From: Pseudomonadota bacterium
GTDB taxonomy: Bacteria > Pseudomonadota > Gammaproteobacteria > Xanthomonadales > Xanthomonadaceae
DNA length: 6,240 bases
NCBI GenBank assembly: GCA_019348095.1
Contig: JAHWKC010000140.1
Coordinates: forward strand, 1-6,240
Reading direction: 5' to 3'
Of the stretch, positions 1 to 5,512 are shown piece by piece. The stretch's first letter is position 1, and every line of letters begins with the position of its first letter. The notes under the pieces were generated by a model. That model was not told the DNA's origin and ran no database searches. It saw nothing but the letters and a program-made list of their open reading frames with translations. Position numbers and translations under genes: made by a program.

Positions 1-215
1 CGGTCGACGAAGAGGCCGAAGGGCGACGCTGCGTTGACCGCATGCATGGCCGCGGCCAGCTCCGGTCCCATGCCGGTCGCGGTGCGCGACCGCCGCCACT
101 GCCCGCGCGGCCAGCGGATCAGCAGCAGGCGTTCCGGCAGCGCTCCGGTGCCGGCCAGCGGCTCGCCGCGCTCGCGCGCGATCTCGGTGCAGAAGCGGTG
201 TGGCGCCCCGTTCAT
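1..215 (-). CDS. Sucrase/ferredoxin-like (Suc_Fer-like) family protein, N-terminal fragment
   Basis: Reading leftward from an ATG at 215, 71 codons are visible before the gene leaves the window, so it is 3'-truncated by the window edge. The first 30 residues contain FCTEIARERGEPLAGTG followed by ERLLLIRWPRGQW. This is the opening pattern of the sucrase/ferredoxin-like family (PF06999): Cys, then GEPLAGT, then a hydrophobic strand. Members of that family usually carry a C-terminal thioredoxin-like [2Fe-2S] ferredoxin domain, which would lie outside the window and cannot be checked here. The start is supported by codon use: third positions are GC-rich after the ATG but not in the same frame upstream of it. 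The ATG shares the four bases ATGA with the stop of the preceding reading frame, suggesting translational coupling. The biochemical role of the family is poorly defined; a redox function is inferred only. Confidence 0.62.
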   Translation of the reverse strand, partial: MNGAPHRFCTEIARERGEPLAGTGALPERLLLIRWPRGQWRRSRTATGMGPELAAAMHAVNAASPFGLFVD

Positions 216-2113
216 CCCTGGACCCGGAAGCGCGGCGAAGAGTTGCGCATCGGTATGCAGAGCGGCCGGTCGTGCACCGGGTCGTCGATGACCCGGCACT
301 GAATCTCGAACACCGATTCGATCAGCGCCGCATCGGGCCGCTCGCGGATCTTCTTGAGCAGCGCGGTGAAGTCGCGCGGGTGCACTTGGCCCCAGCTCGG
401 CATCTTCAGTTTGAATTCCTTGAGGAACTCCTGCAGGTCGGCGTATTTCTGCTCCGGCGGGCGGTCGTGGTTGCGGTATGGCGCCGGCACGTTGGCTTCG
501 ATCAGGTACTTCGCCGCCTCGACATTGGCCGCGATCATGCATTCCTCGATCAGCTTGTGCGCGTCATTGCGCTGCAGCATGCCGGCCTGCACCACCTCGC
601 CCTGGGTGCCGAGCACGAAACGCACCTCACTGGTCTCGAACTCGATCGCGCCACGCTTGGCACGCGCCTTGGACAGGATCGCGTACAACTGGTGCAGCCG
701 CTGGACGTGCGGCAGCAATGAGCCGATCTGCGCCACGGCATCCTGGTGCAGTTCGTCCAGGATGCCCTCGCCGACCGCGTTCCAGACCTGGGTGTAGGTC
801 AGGCGCGCGTGCGAGTTCATCACCGCTTCGTAGAATTTCGATCCGGTGACCTGACCCTTGCGGTCGATCTGCATGTCGCAGACGAAGCACAGGCGATCGA
901 CCTTGGGCTTGAGCGAACAGATGCCGTTGGACAGCGTCTCGGGCAGCATCGGCACCACGAAACCGGGGAAGTAGACCGAGGTCGCGCGTTTCGTCGCCTC
1001 CTCGTCCAGCGGCGTGCCGGGCTTGACGTAGGCCGAGACATCGGCGATCGCGACCACCAGCCGGAAACCCTCGCGGTTGGTCTCGCAGTACACCGCGTCG
1101 TCGAAGTCCTTGGCGTCCTCACCATCGATCGTCACCAGCGGCAGCGCGCGCAGGTCGACGCGCTGCGCGGCGACAGCCGCATCGACCTCCACCGGCACCG
1201 CCGCAGCCTGGTCCAGCACGGCCTGGGAGAACTCGTGCGGGATCTCATGGCCGTGGATCGCGGCCTGCACCGCCAGCGAGGCGGTCAGCTTGTCGCCGAG
1301 CACCGTCAGGACGCGGCCGATCGGCGGGCGGCGCGGATCCGGCGCCTGCACCAGTTCGACCACCACCAGTTGTCCCTGCTGCGCGTCTTTCTGTGACTCC
1401 GGCGGGATCAATACGTTGCGCTGGATGCGGCGGTCATCGGGCACCACGTAGCTGATGCCGGCCTCGACGGTGTAACGCCCGATCAGACGATTGAGCCGGC
1501 GCTCGAGCACCTCCACGATCGCGCCCTCACGGCGACCGCGCCGGTCCATGCCGGTGACGCTGGCCAGCACGCGATCGCCATGCAGCGCCTTGCGCATCTC
1601 GAACGGCGGCAGGAACAGATCATCGCCGCCGGCCTCCGGTCGCAGGAACCCGAACCCGTCCGGGTTGGCGATCACGCTGCCGGCGATCAGGTCCATGCGC
1701 TCGGCGGGCGCGAACTCGCCCTTGCGGTTCTGCAGCAGCTGGCCGTCTCGCACCATCGCGCGCAGCCGCGCACTGAGTGCGTCGAAACGGTCCGGTGCGG
1801 TAAGCCCAAGCTTCCCGGCCAGTGCCTCGGCCGGCATCGGCCCATCGGCCGCGGCCAGCAGCTGCGAGATCATTTCGCGGCTGGCGATCGGCTGCTCGTA
1901 GCGCGCAGCCTCGCGCTCGGCGTAGGGGTCATGTTCTGGCGGCCGGCCCGGCGAGGCCGGCTTGAATCCGCGCGGGGGGGGCTCCGGCATCCAGCCTGGT
2001 CGCTTGCCCGTGCTTTTGCCTGCGGGTTTTCGCGCGTTGGCGGGCGCCTGGTTGCGCTTGCCGGCGCCAGGTTTGCCGGGATTCTTGTCGCCGCTCGGTG
2101 GTTTTCTTGTCAT
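212..2113 (-). CDS. rnr: Ribonuclease R (VacB/RNB family), 3'-truncated or fused at its C-terminus
   Basis: RNase R is a cytoplasmic, processive 3'-to-5' exoribonuclease that degrades structured RNA. From the chosen ATG at 2113 (MTRKPPSGDK) the protein has 633 residues. A basic Pro/Gly/Lys-rich extension (1-60) is followed by an RNase R-type helix-turn-helix (about 62-140), two cold-shock domains (about 143-275) and the RNB domain (from about 318). The RNB motif TIDGEDAKDFDDAV places the metal-binding aspartates at D330, D336, D338 and D339; YFP at 381-383 and IEECMIAAN are also conserved. Similarity stops after RPDAALIES (600). The expected LLRS...HFTSPIRRYPDL segment with the catalytic arginine, the S1 domain and the basic tail are missing, replaced by 33 unrelated residues ending at TGA 212-214. 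Family members are about 800 residues long. The frame is open to 2314, but residues upstream of this ATG do not resemble the family. No strong Shine-Dalgarno precedes the start. As read, the enzyme would probably be inactive. Confidence 0.9.
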   Translation of the reverse strand: MTRKPPSGDKNPGKPGAGKRNQAPANARKPAGKSTGKRPGWMPEPPPRGFKPASPGRPPEHDPYAEREAARYEQPIASREMISQLLAAADGPMPAEALAGKLGLTAPDRFDALSARLRAMVRDGQLLQNRKGEFAPAERMDLIAGSVIANPDGFGFLRPEAGGDDLFLPPFEMRKALHGDRVLASVTGMDRRGRREGAIVEVLERRLNRLIGRYTVEAGISYVVPDDRRIQRNVLIPPESQKDAQQGQLVVVELVQAPDPRRPPIGRVLTVLGDKLTASLAVQAAIHGHEIPHEFSQAVLDQAAAVPVEVDAAVAAQRVDLRALPLVTIDGEDAKDFDDAVYCETNREGFRLVVAIADVSAYVKPGTPLDEEATKRATSVYFPGFVVPMLPETLSNGICSLKPKVDRLCFVCDMQIDRKGQVTGSKFYEAVMNSHARLTYTQVWNAVGEGILDELHQDAVAQIGSLLPHVQRLHQLYAILSKARAKRGAIEFETSEVRFVLGTQGEVVQAGMLQRNDAHKLIEECMIAANVEAAKYLIEANVPAPYRNHDRPPEQKYADLQEFLKEFKLKMPSWGQVHPRDFTALLKKIRERPDAALIESVFEIQCRVIDDPVHDRPLCIPMRNSSPRFRVQG

Positions 2114-2246
2114 CACGTCATGGTCGCACATCACGATGAAGGCGACGTCGGAGGGGCGGCCGCAAAACGCGGCGCCTGGCGCGCCTTCACGGCATGCTTC
2201 GGCGGCCTCGGCGATACCGGCGGCACACCCGCCGCTGCCACCAGCC
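2114..2246. promoter_or_regulatory. Divergent rnr/corA intergenic region with a GC hairpin before corA
   Basis: These 133 bases separate the divergent rnr and corA starts and should contain both promoters, but I see no convincing -35/-10 pair on either strand. A perfect 6-bp hairpin (CGGCGG, loop CACAC, CCGCCG) lies at 2218-2234, only 12 bases before the corA ATG. Neither gene has a clear Shine-Dalgarno, so leaderless or weakly initiated translation is possible. The regulatory role is inferred. Confidence 0.35.
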
Positions 2247-3257
2247 ATGTCCCAGTCGCCGCAAGAAAACCACGCCGTGCAGCTCAGGGCGGTTCTGTTC
2301 GACGCCGACTTCAACGGTCACGAAATCGACCGGACCGAGGTGGACTGCCGCGAGCTCGCCAACGACCAGCTGCTCTGGATCGACCTGCAGATGGGCAGCG
2401 ACGACGACCTGCCCGATGCGATCGCCCGGTGCGGCATCGACGCGCGCCAGCTGCGACCGACCCGGGCCGACGACATTGGCGTGGCGAAGGGCGGCGACGA
2501 CTGGACCGTCCTGTACGCGCGTGCGCTGAACTCGGCCCGTGACCGCCGGTTTTGCGACGAGCCGCTGAACATCGCGATCGCGACCAACCTGGTGATCACC
2601 GCCCATTGCCGCCCGATCGATTTCCTGGGCAAGGCGCTCGACAACGAGGCGGCGCGCCTGCGGATCGGCGGCCTACAGGCCAGCAGCTTCGCAGCATCAC
2701 TGCTGGACCGCATGCTCACCGACTACCTGGACGCGCGCGACGAGTTCGAGTCGGATGTAGACCGCATCGAGTCGCTGGTGCTGCAGCGGCCCAGAACGCA
2801 GCACCTGTCGGAGCTGCAGCAACTGCGCAGCCATGCCTCGCGGCTGCGCAAGTACCTGGCCATGCAGCGCGACATGTTCGATGCCTTGGGCCGGCCTGAT
2901 TTCGATGTCGGCCAGCCGCCGCAGGTGGCGCGTCACTGGCAGCTGCTCAGCGCGCGCTACTCCAAGGTCATGGCATCGGTGGAATCCGCGCGCGAACTGG
3001 TCAACAGCAGCTTCGGCGTCTATACCTCGCGCGTCGCGCACGGGACCGGCGAGACCATGCGCCTGCTGACCGGGGTAACGGTGGTGCTGGGCACGATGAC
3101 CGCGGTGGCCGCGGCACTGGGCATGAACTTCGACGCCCGGGTGTTCGACAGCGGCAACCGCGGCTTCTGGTGGGTGGCCGGCGCGATGCTGGGCTTCGCC
3201 ATCGCCGCGGTGGTGGCCACACTTGCGCGCCTGCTGCTGCGCCGGCGCCGGTCCTAA
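2247..3257 (+). CDS. corA: CorA-family divalent metal ion transporter
   Basis: This 336-residue protein belongs to the CorA/ZntB (2-TM-GxN) family, homopentameric inner-membrane channels for Mg2+, Co2+ or related divalent cations. A long cytoplasmic N-terminal domain begins with LRAVLFDADFNGHEID and contains the helical stretch DYLDARDEFESDVDRIESLV and further charged helices. TM1 spans about 273-291 and ends directly in the family signature GMN (292-294). TM2 spans about 307-331 and is followed by a cytoplasmic RRRR tail. The periplasmic loop between them (FDARVFDSGNRGF) is short and lacks the MPEL-type sequence common in classical Mg2+ CorA, so the transported ion cannot be assigned. The ATG at 2247 was chosen because family-like sequence begins right after it and upstream codons overlap the rnr leader; no clear ribosome binding site is visible. 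The gene is divergent from rnr and convergent with the tRNA-Leu. The family call is secure, while corA versus zntB-like is less so. Confidence 0.87.
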   Translation: MSQSPQENHAVQLRAVLFDADFNGHEIDRTEVDCRELANDQLLWIDLQMGSDDDLPDAIARCGIDARQLRPTRADDIGVAKGGDDWTVLYARALNSARDRRFCDEPLNIAIATNLVITAHCRPIDFLGKALDNEAARLRIGGLQASSFAASLLDRMLTDYLDARDEFESDVDRIESLVLQRPRTQHLSELQQLRSHASRLRKYLAMQRDMFDALGRPDFDVGQPPQVARHWQLLSARYSKVMASVESARELVNSSFGVYTSRVAHGTGETMRLLTGVTVVLGTMTAVAAALGMNFDARVFDSGNRGFWWVAGAMLGFAIAAVVATLARLLLRRRRS

Positions 3258-3279
3258 AGTCGCACCACCGCCACAAACG

Positions 3280-3301
3280 AAAAACCCCCGCAGCGCGGGG
3301 G
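3280..3301 (-). terminator. Intrinsic terminator of tRNA-Leu
   Basis: On the minus strand a 7-bp stem CCCCCGC / GCGGGGG with a 3-base loop is followed by TTTTT (complement of 3280-3284) and more T-rich sequence. It begins about 15 bases past the tRNA 3' end. On the plus strand the stem is preceded, not followed, by the homopolymer, so it is oriented for the tRNA. It might weakly stop corA transcripts as well. Confidence 0.88.
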
Positions 3302-3315
3302 TCGTCCGTTGGATA

Positions 3316-3402
3316 TGGTGCCCGGGAGAGGACTCGAACCTCCACGGAGTTGCCCCCGCTAGCACCTGAAGCTAGTGCGTCTACCAATTCCGCCACCCGG
3401 GC
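3316..3402 (-). tRNA. leuT-type tRNA-Leu(CAG): tRNA-Leu (CAG anticodon)
   Basis: The minus strand folds as a class II tRNA with an encoded CCA end (complement of 3316-3318) and discriminator A at 3319. The acceptor stem is GCCCGGG/CCCGGGC. The D-arm contains TGGCGGAATTGGTAGACGCA. The anticodon stem-loop CTAGC-TTCAGGT-GCTAG puts CAG at 3366-3368. A long variable arm follows (GGGGGCAACTCC region), then a T-arm with GGTTCGAGTCC. It decodes CUG, a leucine codon used heavily in the neighbouring genes. A promoter upstream and an intrinsic terminator downstream indicate a single-gene transcript. Confidence 0.97.
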
Positions 3403-3437
3403 AAACCCGCACGGCCATGCAGCGGTGCGGGGCGCGT

Positions 3438-3466
3438 ATGTTGCGGTGCGGTGATGGGGTTGTCAA
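3438..3466 (-). promoter_or_regulatory. Probable sigma-70 promoter of tRNA-Leu
   Basis: The minus strand carries a perfect -35 TTGACA (complement of 3461-3466). A 17-base spacer separates it from CAACAT (complement of 3438-3443), a weak -10 match. A GC-rich discriminator (CGCGCCCCGC) follows, as is common at stable-RNA promoters under stringent control. The implied transcript would start about 28 bases before the mature tRNA 5' end. The -35 is convincing; the exact -10 is not. Confidence 0.6.
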
Positions 3467-3486
3467 CACTGCCTCCAAACAGCCGG

Positions 3487-3495
3487 TGTTATACG
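3487..3495 (+). promoter_or_regulatory. Candidate extended -10 element for the DUF4198 gene
   Basis: TGTTATACG reads as an extended -10 (TGn followed by TATACG, four of six consensus matches), about 110 bases before the TTG start. No -35 at normal spacing is visible; the nearest TTGTCA (3460-3465) is too far away at 24 bases. This is a tentative assignment. Confidence 0.3.
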
Positions 3496-3591
3496 TATGC
3501 ACAGGATCAGCGCGACGCCTCAGTGCGAGCCACCCAGCCGGGCCGAGCGCCTCTTCGCGGTCTCGCCGCGGCGATATTTCACCAAGTGAGC

Positions 3592-3596
3592 AGGAG
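3592..3596 (+). promoter_or_regulatory. Ribosome binding site deciding a TTG start
   Basis: AGGAG lies seven bases upstream of TTG 3604-3606 and is the only good Shine-Dalgarno near the beginning of the signal-peptide-encoding region. In-frame upstream ATGs would add about 50 residues of non-conserved sequence ahead of the signal peptide, so TTG is preferred. Confidence 0.7.
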
Positions 3597-3603
3597 AGCA
3601 TCA

Positions 3604-4473
3604 TTGACCAATTCACGTGACCGGAGCAGCGCGAGCGGCTCCATTCAGCTCCTTTCGGCAGTGGTCCTGGCGGGCCTGTTTGCCGCCCCGGCGGCCGCAC
3701 ACGATTTCTGGCTGGCCGGCGAGCGCGCCGGCGAGGACGCGCCGCCAGCGGTTCGCATGCAGTTGGGCGACACCCTCCACGCCGAAGAGGTGCGTGCCTA
3801 CGATGCCGGCAGCACGGCCTCGTTGCAGCTGGTCACGCCCGACGGCACGCGCAGCATCATCCAGGACACCCGCCAGGGCGCGATGCCGTTCCACACGCTG
3901 CCGCGCGATACGCCGACGCCGGCGATGGTGGTGCTAGACCGCCGTCCGGTGACGCTTGCGCTGCCGCACGGGCAGTTCGCCGACTACCTGCGCGAGGAAC
4001 ACCTCCAGGACATGCTGGCGCTGCAACAACAGCAGGCCGCCGGCGCGTCCGGCGAGGACCGCGAGCGCTACACGCGCCACATCAAGGTACTGGTCACCGG
4101 CCCGGACGCCGGCGAGCACGAGGTGCACTCGGAGGTCATCGGCCTGCCGCTGGAGATCGTGCTGCTGGACGCGCCCGAGGCGCCGGCGGCCGACCAACGG
4201 CTCCGCGCGCAGGTGCTCTTCCGCGATGAGCCGCTGGCAGACGCGACCCTGACCGTGCTGCATCACCCGACCGGCAGTTTCACCTCGGACGGCAGTGCGC
4301 GCACGGTGCAGACCGACGCCGATGGCACCGCGACGTTCGACTACGACAAGCCCGGGTTCTGGATGCTGCGGATGGTGCACATGCATCCCTGCGCCGGCTG
4401 CCGCGAGGCGGACTGGCGCAGCTACTGGGCCGCGTATGCGATCCAGCAGGACTGGCTGCCCGCCGCCAACTGA
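3604..4473 (+). CDS. Secreted DUF4198-family protein (possible periplasmic metal-related protein)
   Basis: This is a 289-residue protein initiated at TTG behind AGGAG. A signal peptide is evident: polar/basic start, hydrophobic core LLSAVVLAGLFAAP (about 16-29) and APAAA before the predicted cleavage at 32/33, giving a mature N-terminus of HDFWLAG. The HDFWL opening, the middle strand LFRDEPLADATLTVLHHP and the ending TDADGTATFDYDKPGFWMLRM...H match DUF4198 (PF10670), a beta-sandwich family that includes periplasmic components associated with nickel/cobalt uptake (NikK-like). The C-terminus has HMHPCAGCREADWRSYW (259-275), with two His, a CxxC pair and conserved aromatics. The mature N-terminal His, the HxH and CxxC are plausible metal ligands, but that is inference. 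No transporter gene is adjacent; the closest is CorA beyond the tRNA. The gene converges on the anti-sigma gene. The family call is fairly secure and the function is unknown. Confidence 0.82.
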   Translation: MTNSRDRSSASGSIQLLSAVVLAGLFAAPAAAHDFWLAGERAGEDAPPAVRMQLGDTLHAEEVRAYDAGSTASLQLVTPDGTRSIIQDTRQGAMPFHTLPRDTPTPAMVVLDRRPVTLALPHGQFADYLREEHLQDMLALQQQQAAGASGEDRERYTRHIKVLVTGPDAGEHEVHSEVIGLPLEIVLLDAPEAPAADQRLRAQVLFRDEPLADATLTVLHHPTGSFTSDGSARTVQTDADGTATFDYDKPGFWMLRMVHMHPCAGCREADWRSYWAAYAIQQDWLPAAN

Positions 4474-4483
4474 CCGGCGCTGG

Positions 4484-4597
4484 GGTGCGCCGCCTCGCCC
4501 AAGGGCGTGCGCCGGCTGCATGATCACCGCGCGCGCTGCGTTCGGTTGGCCACCGTAGGCTGCAGCCGGTCTGCGCAGGCTCGCCCATGGGCGCACC
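4484..4597. repeat. Large imperfect inverted repeat in the convergent spacer
   Basis: Two arms face each other: GGTGCGCC (4484-4491) pairs with GGCGCACC (4590-4597), and CCGGCTGCA (4512-4520) pairs with TGCAGCCGG (4561-4569). A TGCGC/GCGCA match and related CGCCCAAGGGCG / CGCCCATGGGCG cores lie between them. The arms are about 37 bases with a 40-base centre. No T-run follows, so it is not a standard intrinsic terminator. It could be a REP-like element or a mRNA 3'-end structure for the DUF4198 transcript. Confidence 0.5.
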
Positions 4598-4604
4598 TGC
4601 AGGG

Positions 4605-4624
4605 CCGGCGGGTGCGGCCGCCGG
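4605..4624. repeat. GC-only hairpin in the convergent spacer
   Basis: A perfect 7-bp stem CCGGCGG / CCGCCGG with a six-base loop lies between the converging DUF4198 and anti-sigma genes. It lacks a T-tract on either side, so it may only stabilise transcript ends. The rest of the 4474-4713 spacer shows no coding potential beyond shadow frames. Confidence 0.35.
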
Positions 4625-4698
4625 TCCGGTGCCCGCGGCCGACCACGCCAGCTTGATTTAGATCGGTCGAGTCGGGTCCAGTCGAGCCATGCGCTCGA

Positions 4699-4726
4699 GT
4701 CAGATCCGCTCGGTCAGATCCGCTCG
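4699..4726. repeat. 14-bp tandem direct repeat across the anti-sigma stop codon
   Basis: GTCAGATCCGCTCG occurs twice head to tail (4699-4712 and 4713-4726). The copy nearer the gene supplies the anti-sigma stop codon (TGA, complement of 4714-4716) and the last codons, and the second copy repeats them just downstream. It looks like a local duplication by replication slippage. The sequence just to its left (4661-4700) is also enriched in TCGAGTC/GTCGAG-like words. Confidence 0.75.
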
Positions 4727-5499
4727 ATCGCACCCTTGGCCGTGATCGGACCGGTCGGCACGCCCTGCGGCGCGCCGCCGGCCGGCTCAAGCGTGATCGC
4801 CAATAGCGATCCGACCGCAAGCGCACGGTGCAGGTCGTCCGGAATCTCGATCTCACGCGCGGTCGCGGTGTCGATCACGCCAAGCGAACGCGGTGCCTCG
4901 CCTTCGGGAATCAGCCAAAGCTCGGGCACGCGGCCGTCGCTGTCGGGCGCAGCCGGTACCGGCATCACCCGCACGCGATGGTTGCGCACATCGATGCTGG
5001 CCAGGTACGCCGCGTTGCCGTCGTCGTCGGTGAGCGTGGTGACCGGGGCCGCTGCCAGCGGCGGTGCCGGCTCCGGCGCCGTGACGATCGGGGCCGGCGG
5101 AGGCAGCGGCTCGGGCAACGGGACTGGGCGCAGCACAGCGACCACCGCGAGCACCGCCGCGGTCGCAAGTGCGGCGGCGGTCGCACCACGCCAGAAGCCC
5201 ACCGTCTGCAGCAGACTGCCACGGCCGCCCTCTATCGGCGACCAGCCCAGGCGGGTCCGTATCCGCGGCCAGACATGTGCGGGCGCGGCAACCGGCGCGA
5301 TCTCGGCGAGCAACGCCGCAAAGCGCTGCTCCCAGGCGTGAACCAGCCGGGCGAAGGCGGGCTCCGCCTCGATCCGCTCCTGTGCGCGGTGGCGCGCGTC
5401 GGCATCGAGTACGCCGAGCACGTACTCGGCGGCGTGCAGGTCGGCGCTCGGTGGCTCCTGCTCGGAGTCGGGTCCGGACTCGTGTCCGCGGATATTCAT
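4714..5499 (-). CDS. RskA-type membrane anti-sigma factor
   Basis: The 261-residue protein probably sequesters the ECF sigma factor encoded just upstream at the inner membrane. The cytoplasmic N-terminal domain (about 18-85; ADLHAAEYVLGVLDADARHR) is an anti-sigma fold without the HxxxCxxC zinc motif. One transmembrane helix follows (about 105-123, ATAAALATAAVLAVVAVL). A proline-rich linker (125-150) then leads to a periplasmic anti-sigma-K C-terminal domain (PF10099) with VPELWLIPEGEAPRSLGVID and an ending like LAITLEPAGGAPQGVPTGPI. The order matches single-pass, RskA-like anti-sigma factors, which are usually inactivated by regulated proteolysis; the signal here is unknown. The ATG at 5499 is preferred over a TTG six bases earlier. 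It sits 13 bases after the sigma stop with no clear Shine-Dalgarno, consistent with translational coupling. The stop codon lies inside a 14-bp tandem repeat. Confidence 0.9.
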   Translation of the reverse strand: MNIRGHESGPDSEQEPPSADLHAAEYVLGVLDADARHRAQERIEAEPAFARLVHAWEQRFAALLAEIAPVAAPAHVWPRIRTRLGWSPIEGGRGSLLQTVGFWRGATAAALATAAVLAVVAVLRPVPLPEPLPPPAPIVTAPEPAPPLAAAPVTTLTDDDGNAAYLASIDVRNHRVRVMPVPAAPDSDGRVPELWLIPEGEAPRSLGVIDTATAREIEIPDDLHRALAVGSLLAITLEPAGGAPQGVPTGPITAKGAIERI

Positions 5500-5512
5500 G
5501 GGCAAAGGCCGG

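Noticed and set aside
216..298. Extending the sucrase/ferredoxin-like gene upstream of its ATG at 215
   Set aside because: The frame stays open, but third codon positions upstream are AT-rich and unlike coding sequence, whereas the overlapping frame ending at TGA has coding-like third positions.
200..1396. Long plus-strand open frames (200-721, 746-1396) opposite rnr
   Set aside because: They are antisense shadows of the conserved RNase R frame, caused by GC-rich codon bias; they show no recognisable domains.
1580..2542. 320-codon plus-strand open frame spanning the rnr/corA junction
   Set aside because: It crosses two well-supported genes in the wrong frame, has Arg/Ala-rich composition and no family similarity.
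2697..3365. 222-codon minus-strand frame opposite corA and into the tRNA
   Set aside because: Antisense to the clear CorA frame and overlaps the tRNA and its terminator.
3001..3396. Minus-strand reading frame starting MAELVDALASGASGGNSVEV
   Set aside because: Its start is translated tRNA-Leu sequence (positions 3316-3396), a well-known spurious protein produced by annotating across tRNA-Leu; the rest is antisense to corA.
3495..3603. Possible cobalamin or other metal riboswitch before the DUF4198 gene
   Set aside because: I could not find conserved box sequences or an expression-platform hairpin; only a plain leader with a Shine-Dalgarno is supportable.
3934..4596. 220-codon minus-strand frame opposite the DUF4198 gene
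   Set aside because: Antisense shadow of a gene with signal peptide and family motifs; low-information Arg/Gly/Val-rich composition.
4474..4713. Possible CRISPR or mobile-element remnant in the repeat-rich spacer
   Set aside because: Repeats are two-copy, short and unevenly spaced, with no transposase, integrase or cas-like frame nearby.
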